Shown here: in pieces, positions 34,640 through 49,486 of the stretch
How positions within the stretch are numbered: the stretch's first letter is position 1
Layout: each line of letters starts with the position of its first letter
Source of the DNA: Paramarasmius palmivorus
Taxonomy: Eukaryota > Basidiomycota > Agaricomycetes > Agaricales > Marasmiaceae
Length of the DNA: 64,000 bases
Direction: 5' to 3'
Assembly: GCA_037176845.1 (NCBI GenBank)
Contig: JAYKXP010000032.1
Location: 482,026 to 546,025 of the forward strand
The notes under the pieces: generated by a model
What the model was told of the DNA's origin: nothing
Seen by the model: the letters and a program-made list of their open reading frames with translations, nothing else
Database searches by the model: none
Position numbers and translations under genes: made by a program

Positions 34640-35879
34640 AAGATGAGGAGTCATGGTATTCCGAGCGTCGTGCTTTCGGGGGATATGAGAGATCTGTTGA
34701 TGGTAGAAACCTTCCACGCTGCGTTGACTCTGGCGCCAGAAGAATTTTCGCAAGATTCCCTGGTATCCAATATCAAGGATCCTCGAGTCATACCTCTCCA
34801 ACACGCAACCCACAGTGTTTCAAAGACTATCAAATCCAAGCTCAATGGAGTTCTTCACGTCCCTATAAAACCCTCATTCCTCGTACGATAAATCCATTCT
34901 TGGAAGCGAACCCGTTGAGATACTCGGCCGTTTGGGAAACCTCGACTCGGATGAAGAAATTTATGGCTTGGGAAGGTTCATCGTTGGATTTTTTCGCGTC
35001 GTTGTAAGTCATCTACGCCGACTGCACCGTCATGTATAGACCACTAACCCCAGCTTCATAGTTCGATGCAACAAAAGGAATGTACCACTTTCTACTCCCG
35101 AGTCCTTGTACTCGTATGATACTCTGCGCGGTATGATCGATGACACCTTTGAAACTGTCATTGGTTCGGAAGGGGCAAAGAAAAAGGTGCCTCAACCTTA
35201 CATCTGTATAGTTAACCTCATTGCTCAACACGATTACACTTCCAGGCTCTTCTTCGTGACGGTTTCCGCGGCGCCTTGTCCAGGGCATACGACATGATGT
35301 CATGCGAACGGAACAACGATCTGTTCAACATGGTGAAGCAGTCTCTGGATGTTGGTTGGGTCCCTGCTGCGTGCTGCCACATCGTCTCGAATTCGGCAAT
35401 AGGAACCTTGGACACGGAGAACGGTGAAAGTACGTTCCAGTTTCTGGACTTCTGAATTTAAAATGTGTATTGAATCGTCTTCTTGAAGTCTTTGCGCGCG
35501 AGCGTTGGGATTGGGAGACTTGGGCAAGACGTTTTCTCAAGCAAAGGGCGTACATGATCTTCGTGACGTGTTCACCGCGCCAGAGACACTCTACCCGTTC
35601 TTTGACTTCCTAAAACTCTGGCTTGAGAATATGAAGAACCCGGCCCGGGAGTCGGTTGACGAGGTACGTACATAGTACAACATCGTGGTTATACATGTAA
35701 CTAACACCTTTCTGTTATCGCAGTACCAAGCTACATATGCTCAAGTTTTGCATACGTCAGCAGCGAAGGATGCAGATGACTCGGATATTTCTATCCTGGC
35801 GAGCAAAGGGTCGGATGTGCAAACTCTGCAGAAGCGGTTGGAATCAGTTGCGATGTTGTTCATGACCGTTGCCGCTTGA
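34640..35879 (+). pseudogene. Chimeric relic: 470-aa gene piece fused to HNH gene
   Basis: Bases 34640-34885 match exon 5 of the 470-aa gene (17255-17480), with S-V-V-L-S-G-D-M-R-D-L and P-R-V-I-P-L-Q-H-A-T-H. From about 34890 the sequence follows the HNH gene (24600-25761), including its introns: Y-D-T-L-R-G-M, ALLRDGFRG with the Cys changed to Gly, C-C-H-I-V-S-N-S, H-D-L-R-D-V-F-T, and a shortened last exon ending at 35879. A stop at 34888 and the missing C-terminal His-rich stretch make a working protein unlikely. Interestingly this copy keeps the His in the C-C-H-I position that the 24 kb gene lost. Confidence 0.65.
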
Positions 35880-36300
35880 CGCAAGATACAGGATGTAACT
35901 GTACCTTGCTTGTACTCTTACGGTGCTTTTGCCGTACTCATACTCAAAATACATCATCGACGCTTTCGCCGATATCGGTGTATGTTGTACATGTAGAAAG
36001 GCGTGTAACTGTAACGGCCTTTTCATATGGTACCATACTACGAAGAGCGCTGTATCTCCGAGGGGTGAAAATGCGACAGATGTGGGTTGAGCCATTCGGC
36101 GAACGTTCGGACTTGATTGGCTGAGGTATCAGTTGCAGATGTACCCTGTATTCAGGTCCAAATGGTCCTATATCAACCCAATTCGGAGAATAACAGACAG
36201 CTTGACGATCGTATTACTGGTAGTTCTACGTGGTTCGTAGGTTTGTTATACAACAACATTGGCCATCCTCGGCGATGATAAATAATAAATAAAGAGGTTC
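35880..36300. other. Spacer between HNH relic and FNNV gene E
   Basis: No gene. The last 80 bases ('tttgttatacaacaacatt' near 36240, 'gataaataataaataaa' near 36276) match, in inverse, the downstream flank of FNNV gene F at about 45390-45440. Confidence 0.5.
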
Positions 36301-36307
36301 GGGTATA

Positions 36308-37202
36308 CTAACGTAGAAGAAGAGGCGGGGGCTGGGGCTGGGGCAAAGCACCCTCAATGAACTGAGTAATCTGAGGTTGAAATGAATAATAGACAAGCAG
36401 GAGCGCCAATTGGGACAACTGGCTAACGTCCAGGTCAGAACCCAACTGTAAGAGCCGTTGAGATATCCACATGAGGGTGTGTTCGAGTATCCTCATAACA
36501 TTCCCTCGATCCATATCTAGAGGTTGCTCGTGTGAGGAAAAAAATCGACTTCACAAACAACTGACTCACTATCATTGAAACGGAATGTTAGTATAGATTG
36601 AGGGAGATCAAGGATGTAGAATTGGGAATTAGCACTGGCCATGTTGACCACCTGATCCCCAGAAACGTTATTGAACTGCCCACCAGAGACAGACAACCCG
36701 GAGTTACGCGAAAACATTGCTCCATCGTCCCGAGCGTCATCAAGAGCGTGGTTGTACTCGTGTTCAAATCGATTGGCTTCACTGTGGCCGTCGTTGCTGG
36801 TATTGTGGCTGATCCTGTCACTGTCGTGGTTGCGCCTGATCATGTACATTGCACTAAGTCTTTTTGTAACCTCACGCTAGAAAACCATGGTCAATCAGCG
36901 TCTCAGAGTTTCCACCACCAAATAAACTGATGCACCAGCCGCACTTGCAGACGGAGCTGCTCTACTAGTGCTCCCTCCTCCCGTATCTCCTTCTGCACCG
37001 GCTTCTGCAGCTCCTTCCGCAACTCCTGCTGCACCTCCTGCTGCACCCGATTCTGCACCTCCCGCATCTGCTTCAACAGCTGCTTGTACTCTCGCTCCCA
37101 CGAGGAATTCGACGACTTGAGAAGGGCTAAGGTAACGGGCACATCTGAGAGATAGGACCGTTCGAGAGGGGAAGTGCTTGAAAGTTCGTTGAGAACGTTC
37201 AT
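36308..37202 (-). CDS. FNNV-family protein E (260 aa)
   Basis: Exons 37202-36936, 36876-36570 and 36516-36308 join in frame (phases 0 and 1). Exon 1: M-N-V-L-N-E-L-S-S-T-S, then from residue 40 a charged helix built on V-Q-x-E-[LV] repeats, a likely coiled coil coming from a GTGCAGGAG-type minisatellite. Exon 2: acidic, with SVSGGQFNNVSGDQVVNM and the tail QFYILDLPQSI. Exon 3: M-D-R-G-N-V-M-R-I-L-E-H, then LDVSQLSQLALLLVYYSFQP and a proline-rich end. It is a close relative of F and G. The conserved 5' flank is followed by an ESA1 flank copy starting about 280 bases upstream on the other strand. Confidence 0.7.
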
Positions 37203-37317
37203 GGAAGTGAGAGGATAGTGGAAGTGAGGAAGAAACCGCTGTTCACGAGACTGATCACAGGGTACGCCACTGTGCACTGAGTCCGAGTCTGACAGACTGT
37301 GAACGCCATGCACAAGT

Positions 37318-37336
37318 AGGCGTCTAGGTCAACTAG
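37318..37336. promoter_or_regulatory. Conserved motif upstream of FNNV gene E
   Basis: GGCGTCTAGGTCAACTAG, nearly identical to 28590-28608 and placed similarly between an FNNV start and an ESA1-derived flank on the opposite strand. Confidence 0.4.
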
Positions 37337-37479
37337 AATGGTCCTAATAGTGGTCGCTGCCGAGGTTGGACTCCCAGCTGCTCTAACCTTCAGCTACGCG
37401 GTAACAACTATCTTCATAATAGCAGGTACTTACGCGTAGAACAAAAAAGTTGGAAGACATGAAAATTCCGCCGTCATAG

Positions 37480-37625
37480 CCAGTCTGACGGTCTGGCCAA
37501 GCATCTACAGCCGTTGAAATGACCCAAAAGAGTCGAAACTCAGATTCATACGCACCCTATACCCAAACACGGTTCGATATGTCTATGATGGTGGTGGTCG
37601 ACGTCAAAAAAAAGCAACCCAAGCG
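37480..37625 (+). repeat. ESA1 5'-flank copy
   Basis: Flank only: 'gttgaaatgacccaaaag', 'cataogcaccc'-type word (catacgcaccctatacc) and 'atgatggtggtggtcgac' (37585-37602). The chromo-barrel part is absent. It lies between FNNV gene E and the 3' end of the ESA1 gene. Confidence 0.65.
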
Positions 37626-37779
37626 CCAGGCGTGTTCGCGAGCTACAAATGTCGAATTCTCGATCTAAGTAGTCGTAGCACCACAAAATCCAAATCACAA
37701 ATCACGTATACTACACGAACAAGAAACATAACTATACACAGTACCATACCAACAAAAAGCCAAAACCCATAAACGTAAG

Positions 37780-41419
<3,640 letters not shown>

Positions 41420-41580
41420 CGTGGTGGTCGCGGTCAGGGAGAGACGCGGCGGCGGCGGTCTGGGCTCTTTGATTGTTGACCACTATCATGGCGACATATG
41501 GTGCGTAGATTTACTGAATATTTCCATGTTTCTGGACTCATTTCAACGCTTTAGGCTATGGTACCTTTGTCGTAAACGAA
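41420..41580 (-). promoter_or_regulatory. 5' flank of ESA1 gene with an upstream ORF
   Basis: On the minus strand an ATG at about 41489 opens an upstream reading frame that overlaps the main start in another frame, 70 bases ahead. Further out are the signatures reused in all the dispersed copies: a TACGCACC word (about 41500), ATATTCAGT, and AACGCTTTAGGCT in complement (41545-41560). An overlapping upstream ORF would be expected to lower translation of the main frame. Confidence 0.5.
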
Positions 41581-41637
41581 TGCTTTTGTCACGAACCGTA
41601 GCCTCTGGACAATACAACTTCTTTCATCTTTTGCCAA

Positions 41638-42416
41638 TAGAGAGTTTGCGCACGTGCTGGATTTGCCATATGCAGCTTTTTTGTCATGTGCAAAGCCGCA
41701 CGACTCCACAAACAGCTCTCCGTGCAGCTCCTGCTCTCAAGACTTTTCGGTCAATACTCGTCGTTAATCTGTTTTCTGGGCTCCTAATCGCTGTAATGGG
41801 CACAAGAGAACTCTCAATGATGGTTACCGCACAGGGAAGTCGTTGAGGTAATGAGACAGGTTGAATCAGGGTTGAATGTAACACTTTTGGTACGTCGTCG
41901 TTTCTTGCGCCGAACTCCCTCAGATACTGCCCAGCATAAGCAGGAATCTGTTGACATCAACAAGATACTTTGTCGAAGACCGAATGTCACTACAATACCA
42001 CCCTCATCGCATTTCCTGTTCACAACACCTTTGAAGAACAGTCTGGGGCAACACTCTTCGTAGTACTGAGGTAGCATGGCTACTCAGGTATACTTATGGC
42101 TATATTTTCAATGTTCACGCGATTTCAGCGAACAAATATCACCTGTATGAGCATTTCTCATCACGCTGTCGTTGTTAGTGTAGTTTAGTGCAGGATACTC
42201 AGGATACGTGAAATCACGATTCCTCGTCATTGTCATAACCCTCTCATGAGCCTTGAGTCTGATAAGTGTATCATACACAGAAAAATAGCGAGAAAATCTG
42301 ATATATTCGGTGGGTACTCGGGCGCTCGGAGCCTTGAAAGCGTTGTGGAGCCGTGCGGCTTTGCACATGGCAAAAAAGCTGCATATGGCAAATCCAGCAC
42401 GTGCGCAAACTCTCTA
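41638..42416. mobile_element. MITE-like DNA transposon with 74-base terminal inverted repeats
   Basis: The ends TAGAGAGTTTGCGCACG are repeated in inverse for 74 bases (41638-41711 and 42343-42416) with two mismatches. The element is 779 bases long and flanked by TA. The paralogous flank at about 46545-46600 lacks the element: 'caatacaactt' and 'cacgactctacacaaaact' are contiguous there apart from about 35 bases, giving an empty site. No transposase is seen inside, so it is non-autonomous. TA duplication suits Tc1/mariner- or related superfamilies; the class is inferred. Confidence 0.75.
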
Positions 42417-42835
42417 ATGCTCTGCACTGGGCATTACGACTCTACACAAAACTACCACGAGATGGCTTGCCTCATTGAACGTTCGCCAGCTGGACGAACC
42501 TCAGATTGCTTCACTATGACCTGTTATCTCGGACTCCAGGCTCCGTGATCCTCGGTGGTCCTAGACTTGTTAGACTCGAACCACTCGCTGCGGCAGAGTT
42601 TGAACGAAGGGTAGGGCCCCATCACCGTGCAAAGCGCCTGGTGTCGAGTCTATAGACTTGTCCACGATTCCATCTCACTCGGAAACACCGTACAAAGTCC
42701 CTCAAGCTCGTTTGCGAACAAGGTGATTTCGTTGCTTTTGGTGCGTACCTATCTTGGGCTTCTAGCGGTCTAGGTACGATACTGAAACCTCCTAGATGAC
42801 CTCTTCAAATACTACATCCATAGCTTGTATTATTT
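42417..42835 (-). repeat. Distal ESA1 flank, paralogous to 46.58-46.86 kb
   Basis: Continues the sequence interrupted by the MITE-like element ('acaaaactaccacgagatg', 'ggacgaacctcagattgc') and matches about 46580-46790. It holds no gene; it is the far upstream part of the repeated ESA1 5' region. Confidence 0.6.
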
Positions 42836-42839
42836 CCGG

Positions 42840-43970
42840 CTTTTTGACATCAGCGACCACCACCATCATATCAAGCTCAGCTCTGTGTTTGGGTCTAGGG
42901 TGCGTAATTTGACTGATTGCAGGCTCATTTTGACGCTCTAGGTTCTGGCCATTACATATTTGAAGCTAGGCTATCATGAAGAAACACCAAGTTCATTCGT
43001 CTTTCGTAGTGTCAGGGAACGCTGGCGCTTGGGTTCCTTATACCGTGGCTTCGGCTGGTGCTACGACGAGAGCAGGAGCGGCTAACAGAACTGGGAGACC
43101 CAGCTCTTTTGACGTCGACCACCATCATGAATCTGACTCAAGCTTAAAGGTTAAGGGGATATAGGGTGCGTAATTTGACTGAATATTCCTATCATTCCAG
43201 GCTCGTTTAGGCTCGTTAGGCTCTCGTACTTGTTCGTGGACATCATGGTCACGAACCCTGCAGAATTCTTTTCGAGGTTATCGCGATCTCTGGTTCTCGT
43301 TAGCTCTTCGAACGTTGAACTGTCGCCAAAGTGGGAATACGCCGGCGGTTCGGTTGCTTTCATCGTGGTCTCGGCGCTCGGCTCCTTTACGTCGACCACC
43401 ACCACCATCATCCGAGACACATTGACCTCGGACTGCATATGGCTATAGGGTGCGTAACTTTACTGTACATTCCTATCATTCCAGGCTCATTTTGTCACAT
43501 TAGGCACGGTTCGTTACCTTGAAGCTACGCACGACGTTCACTCGTCTTTCGCATCATCTTCTTGGTTCCTAGAACCTTCGGAGATCAGGCCAACGTCAAG
43601 AAGTACATCTTTCATCGCAGTACGGTGCGTAATATTCCTTAACCTATGATTCCAGGCCCATCTCGCGAACGCGTTAGGCTGAAAAAAGAAAAAATTTTTT
43701 TTGACCAATGCGGTTAATTCTTCTCCTATACCCTATCCGATGCATGTCGCGATGATCGATGACTGGTTCTAGCTCTTCGAAGTGTCTCAGGGAATACGCC
43801 GTTCCCGGCACTTGGGTTGTTTTTATCGTGGTTCCGGCTCTTTCGTGGTTCCGGCTCTTTTACGTCGACCACCACCATCAAGGACTGGGTATGGGTATAG
43901 GGTGCGTACTAACTCGAGTCTTAACTGAACTGAATATTTACTTATTTTTGCATCATTTTAATGGTTGTAG
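42840..43970 (-). repeat. Array of ESA1 5'-flank copies (first cluster)
   Basis: At least five units in one orientation around 42900, 43165, 43447, 43623 and 43900. Each unit has a 'gtcgaccaccancatca' word (missing in the shortest), then GGGTGCGTAA, TTGACTGAATATTCC, and a 'ccaggctcatttn' word, usually followed by 'cgttaggct'. Read on the plus strand the core GTGCGTAA...CTGA...CCAG looks like a short intron. Between units are unrelated or broken gene bits, including a G-D-Q-A-N-V-like FNNV trace near 43585. Confidence 0.7.
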
Positions 43971-44249
43971 ATGCGGTACCCATTGTCGGCGAAATTTTCA
44001 TGTCACTCCGGGGAACAAGTGACTATCCCGATTCCCTTCCGACTTTCATACGACAGTGTAGGAAAGACAGAACTACCTCGTGCTGACAGTGTAATAATCG
44101 TAGCCGCGTACGATTGTTGACCTACTAGTAGACGCCCACTTGTCCATGCTACATTCTCATGGCGTTCACACGTTCACAGCCTGCCACAGCCACAGTGGCA
44201 TTCAAGTGCGAACAGCTGTTTCTTCCCTACTTCCACCATCCTCTCATCC

Positions 44250-45382
44250 ATGGACGTTGTCAAAGAACGTTCAGGCTCTTCTACCCAAGGGACCCATCTC
44301 GCAGATGTGCCCTCCACTGTAGATGTTCCCAAAGGATTTGTGAATTCTTTGCGAAAGAGGTTGGACCTGGAGGGGAAGCTGGTGCTGGAGCAGGTGCTGG
44401 AGCAGGAGCAGGTGCTGGTGAAGCAGGTGCTGGAGCAGGTGCAGAAGCAGGGGTTGGTGCAGAAGCAGGGGTTGGTGCAGAAGCAGGGGATGGGGCTGGC
44501 ACTGCAGCACCTGTGCCAGATGCAGTACATGTGCCAGCTGCAGGCACAGGCACGGGCGCAGGGGCTGAAGGAGGAGCTGCGGCAGGTGCTGGGGCAGTGG
44601 GTGCAGGGGCAGCGGGTGCTGGAGGAGGTACTGGAGGAGGTACTGGATGAGGTGCTAGGGCTGGTGCTGTTGCTGGTGCTGTTGCGGAAGGATTTGTATC
44701 AGGAGGAGGTGTATCAGAAGATGTATCAGGAGGTGTATCAGAAGGTGTATCAGGAGGTGCAGAAGGTGTGTTAGTTTATTCAGTAGACCCTCTCTGAGAT
44801 GATGATTGATCATGGTTTTCTAGCGTTTGGGAGTGAACAAAATTGGCCACGATCCTAACAACGACGGCCACAGTGAATTCAAACAAGTTGAACATGAATA
44901 CAATCACCCTCACAGTGAAAGCTACCATGACCACGACTACGCTTCTGATGACGCCCAAGATAGTGGAACAATGTTTTCGCGCAACTCCAGGCTTTCTGTC
45001 TCTGGTGGGCAGTTCAACAACGTTTCTGGGGATCAGGTCAACATTGCCAGTGCTGGTTCCCAGTTTTATGCCTACAGCGCTCCCCAATCCATACCAATAT
45101 TCCAGTTCAACGATAGTGAGTCACTCATTTGTGAGGTTTTTTTGCTTACTTGGACAACCTCTAGATATGGATCGAGGGAATGTCATGAGGACACTCAAAC
45201 ACTCCCTCATATGGATATCTCAACGGCTTTTGCAAATGGGATCTGATCTGGACGTTAGCAAGTTGTCCCAATTGGCGCTGCTGCTTATCTATTATTCGTT
45301 TCAGCCTCAGATTACTCAGTTCATCGAGGGTGCTTTGCCTCAGCCCGAAGCTCAGCCTCTTTTACTACTGCAGGATACCTGA
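44250..45382 (+). CDS. FNNV-family protein F (341 aa)
   Basis: Exons 44250-44765, 44824-45115 and 45165-45382 join in frame. Exon 1 has 172 codons: M-D-V-V-K-E-R-S-G-S-S, T-H-L-A-D-V-P, then a long run of L-E-Q-V-L-E-Q-E and V-Q-K-Q-G-L units encoded by a GTGCTGGAGCAG-type minisatellite, ending in Y-Q-E-V-Y-Q-K-V units. The +1 frame of the same DNA is open too and would read as Gly/Ala-rich, but only the frame continuous with the conserved start and exon 2 fits the paralogues. Exon 2: RLSVSGGQFNNVSGDQVNI. Exon 3: M-D-R-G-N-V-M-R-T-L-K-H, then LDVSKLSQLALLLIYYSFQP. Likely a coiled-coil protein; function unknown. Confidence 0.7.
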
Positions 45383-45399
45383 ATCTCTTTATTTGCTAT

Positions 45400-46120
45400 T
45401 TATCATCGCCCGGGATGGACAATGTTGTATAACAAACTTACGAACCAAGTAGATGCCATCAGATATTTGCCGGATGTGATTTTAGACCTGAATATAAAGT
45501 ACATCTGCGACTGGTACCTCAGCCAGCCAAGTCCGAGGCGTTCGCCTGACGATTTAACTCACATCCCGCATCACTTTTGCCATCTGCGTGTCGCTGGTAG
45601 TAGACGCCCACACAGTAAAACCATTCGCCAGTCCTCCGCCATGCTGGAGGTTGTCTACTCTTCTCAGCTTATATCGTGCGTAAACACGGTATAGGACATC
45701 CTCGAGGTGATAGCCACCTTGAACTTGCCCCAGCAGAAGCGAGTGACGAGATACATCATGTGTACTAATTGGGCCGTTAGACGTCGAATACCAGAGAAGA
45801 TGAGCATATGTACCTCATCACTTCATTCCACCGGGTATACCATCTTCCACGGCCAACACTCTGACTCCTGAGGCTGCAAGACACAGAAAAGCTTCACGAG
45901 TACGATTTCTTCATCAGCTATACTCCCCTACGATATTCCGCTTTCCGAAACGATTATGGATTATGGATGAGATCGAATGTGCCGGTTTTTGATGGTGCTG
46001 GACGTCATTCTTCTAGCTCTATTTCGTTGATTCGGAGCTAGTGTGGATATGGTACTAGAAAAGATTCATTTGCGTTCCCTGTTCGTGAAGAAAGAGGTAT
46101 TGGCAGCTGATATGAGGGAA
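45400..46120 (+). repeat. Downstream flank of gene F, duplicated after gene G
   Basis: Matches about 50850-51560 directly ('acatcctcgaggtgatag' at 45697 and 51147, 'gagtgacgagatacatcat' at 45740 and 51165). The first 60 bases match the inverse of 36230-36300. No gene; it shows that the F and G loci were copied with about 700 bases of 3' flank. Confidence 0.6.
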
Positions 46121-46129
46121 CATTGGGAG

Positions 46130-46480
46130 GAAGAGGCGGCGTCAAGGGGAAGCGGAAGTGGGCACCCATTCGTCGGGTCGTCGACCTAGTTTACATAGAA
46201 TTTTTTGAAGACGTTGCCGAATTCGTAGTATTTGCATTTTCAGTTGGCGGTGTAGATGGGGTTTTGGGGAGTTATGGAGACTATGTGTGTTGCTGGCATC
46301 GTGGTGGTGGTCACGGTGAGGGAGACGCGGCGGTTCGATTTCGTTCTCGCGGTCTGGGCTCGCTCTTTGATGTCGACCACCATCGACAATAACAACTTCA
46401 AGACTGGGAATATGGTGCGTAAATTGACTGGATATTCTCATATTTCCGGGCTCACTTCAGCGCGTTAGGCTCCAGTATCT
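46130..46480 (-). pseudogene. ESA1-derived 5' fragment, copy 9
   Basis: In minus orientation: flank ('ctaacgcgctgaagtgagcc', then 'caatttacgcaccat'), start context at 46296-46310, chromo barrel with P-I-Y-T-A-N-like codons (mutated), D-E-W-V-P near 46170, and a short linker. Frames are broken. A further piece near 45950-46010 resembles the inverse of the MYST-domain start. Confidence 0.65.
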
Positions 46481-49260
46481 TCGTCGTCTTTCGGATATAA
46501 ACGAATCCTTCTGTCACGAATGCTTTATCTACCAGCCTTTTGAACAATACAACTTCATTCGCTATCTACTTTCAGGGGCGGCACTGAGCATCACGACTCT
46601 ACACAAAACTACCACGAGATGAATATACCGGTTCGCCTAATTGAACGTTAGCCAGTTGGACGAACCTCAGATTGCTCCACTATAACCTTAGACTCAAGGC
46701 TCTATCATCTTCGAATTGGTGGTCTTAGACTCCTCCTCGTGCGTTGTCCACAATTTCAACTCATTTGGGAACGTATACGAGGGGATCTCGTAACTTATGG
46801 TGCGTAACTCGACTGAACATTCTGGCGTTTTTGGCTCACTCTAATGGTCTAGGTACCGACCCTCAAAGCCGCGAGTGCGTCTCGACGTGTTGGATTGCAG
46901 TCTGACCTCTCACGAGAAGCAGTCTCTGGGCAGTACAATCGATTCTTCATTTATATAGTCTATATGAATGGACCTATTTGATGCAATTGTCTATTTCGCT
47001 CCTTTTCTCGACTTTCAAACGACCTGGACACACCTCAAGTAGATCCATAGCTCGGGAGCCGGTGTCTTGATGATGTTGCTGTCATCGTGGTAGTCATGGC
47101 GAGGAAGGTTGCTTATCTCGCGGCGCTCTGGTCGACCATCTGCGTTTAGGTGCGTACCTTGACTGTATATTTTCATGTTTCTGGACTCACTTTGACGCGT
47201 TAGGCTTGTATCGTGAAACGAATGCTTTGTCTGCAGGCATCTATCCTCAGGTAGCGCTGTACAATGTCAATGTCATTGGCTCTCCTGCTTGACGCAATTC
47301 TCTCCTGAAAGTGGTCACGATACGCAACTCCAGGGCTATCGTCTCTGGATATCAGGTCGACATTCCCAGCCCCAATCATGGCAGTTAAGGTGTGTAATTT
47401 GACTGAATACCTGCTCATTTTCTGTCTCATTTCCACGATCTAGGTATCACATGCGCTTGGCTGTAATCACATACCGTCTTTGCTTTGGGAATGGTACACA
47501 TCTTGCGCTATTGTTTCCAGTGGGTGGTAAGACAACGGCGCTCCCTTTCAAAAGCCACTACAAGGTCTTCTCAAATAGGGCCATAGGGTACGTTGTTCCA
47601 AGCCTATACCACACCGACGCGGACGTCTCACTCGTCATCATTAGGTTCAGGAGGATTTCCGTCACAGTCAAGCTAAGCTCGCGCTAGGTGCACGCCCGTT
47701 ATCTACTTCGCTCGTCCCAGCGACCTGGTTCCATATATAGGTCAGTATGTCGACCCAAACCAACGAGACCGCCGTTCGTCGCTATCAGGTTTGGGTTTAG
47801 AAGAATTTCCATCAAACTCGCGGGTTCGGGGTGCACTTTTCGGCCGTGTGTCTATTCCACTCTCATTTCGCTTCCGGCGATGGGGAAGCCTTCGACATGC
47901 AATATCGTTGGTGAAATCTGAATGACGTGAACGTTTGTAACTTACGGTGGTCGGCCACCAGGTCCGTAGGGTACATATATTTCCACGAGCTTGTCTTCTG
48001 ATACGTTGATAGCAACGTCTCAAACTCCAACAGATACGGTTACGGAAGCGAGGGAGTCTGGTCCGGTGCACGTATTACTAACTTCAATGATAGCCCTGTC
48101 TGCAAATATAGCCCGGCCTCTCGAATGGTCATGAAACTCATTCCTTCGATTTCGTAGTGGTGCATTTGCCTATCTCGGTGCGGTCTGGGTTCTTTGATGT
48201 TCACCATACTCACGGAACATGTAGGGTGCGTGGATTGGTTCAATGTTTTTATATTCTAGACTCACTTCAACGCGTTAGGCTCCAATACATTTGGACATGA
48301 AACGTTTCTTTTGTCTGTAGAATTCGTTCCTCTTTCGCATCTCACGTGTCTCCGGAGATCAGGTCGACATTGCCAGCGTCTTTCATGGCCGTTGAGGTGC
48401 GTAACTTGATTGAACATCTGCTTGGTTTTCGGCTCATTCCAACGGTCCAGGTACTACGACTGTGGAGATACGCTGGGCGGTAAGATAACGGCACTCCCTT
48501 TCACAAGCGACTCTAAGGTCTTCTTACATAAATAGAGGAATCGTTCGACATGTTGATCTAAACTTATACGCCGCTGAACGCTGATGTCTCGCTTGTCATC
48601 ATCAGGTCCAGGAAAATTTCCGTCGCAGTCAAGAGCTCACTTTTCGGCCGTTTGTCTATCCCGCTCTTTCCTAGACTCGACGCTTACCTTTCGTGACAGC
48701 CACTGAAAACGTCAAATGAGCCCTCATGGCTGATTATCGATTATCCCGTGGTCTATGCTGAAGTTTAGATTACATTTTCTTTTTGATAAAACTGTATTCA
48801 AAGTAGTTCTTTTGTGAGTCGTTCGTTCGTGTAGTATACATACAAGACTTTGAATCTGTAAATCAGAGTGATGCTACGACGACTAGACATATATGTGTAT
48901 CCTCGGCGCTAAGTTGACGTCTGTGGAAGGAAGGAAGGAAACCGGCACGAGGAAGAACGACCGAGTTCCGTGGCTCGAGAGTATGGTCAGTACCCCGACC
49001 ACGGCTGCCCAAGACATCCGATATGATCAAAGTGGGTCTAAGTCACTTCACGGTGGCAGTACCAAAGGCAGGTAGTTCAAACGTGTTAATCAAGACGATA
49101 ACACTGCATACCGGGCCGGCGCTTGTGTTGCTTCCAGCTCTTCAACGTTTCAACGCCCACCATTATGGCGACATATAAATCAAGATAAAGTGCGTACTTT
49201 GACCGAATATTCCTATCATTCCAGGCTCATTTCGAGATGTTAAGCTCTGGTACTGGTCCG
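46480..49260 (-). repeat. Array of ESA1 5'-flank copies (second cluster)
   Basis: Flank cores recur near 46800, 47150, 47390, 48225, 48395 and 49190, all in the same orientation as the ESA1 gene. The stretch 47200-47690 is copied, with changes, at 48300-48640; both copies hold a remnant of FNNV exon 2 (S-G-Y-Q-V-D-I-P near 47350; S-G-D-Q-V-D-I-A-S near 48360) followed by an unidentified stretch with 'aacggc(g/a)ctccctttca'. I find no intact gene. A TA-rich AGGAAGGAAGGAA run is at 48926. Confidence 0.6.
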
Positions 49261-49486
49261 GAGACTTCATGACTCATGCGAACACTGCAGAATTCATTTC
49301 GGGGTTGTAACAACGAATTTCTGTTGACTACAGTTCCCTCATTCGACCGGACTCATAGCTCGTTGGCTGTACTAACGCTCACTCGGTGGAGGTATTTACT
49401 ATTTAAATGCCCTGTCTGCAGCCCCGTGGCGAACTTGTGGCGAACAATTGTTTCTTGCTCACTTCCATCGTCCTCCCATCTTCATC

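Noticed and set aside
42840..43970. CRISPR-like or satellite array
   Set aside because: Units are irregularly spaced with unrelated sequence between, and the genome is eukaryotic; they are copies of a gene 5' flank.
44367..44650. Gly/Ala-rich open frame over the minisatellite of FNNV gene F (and similar frames in E and G)
   Set aside because: It lacks the conserved start and does not connect to exon 2 in phase; it is a by-product of the three-base periodic repeat.
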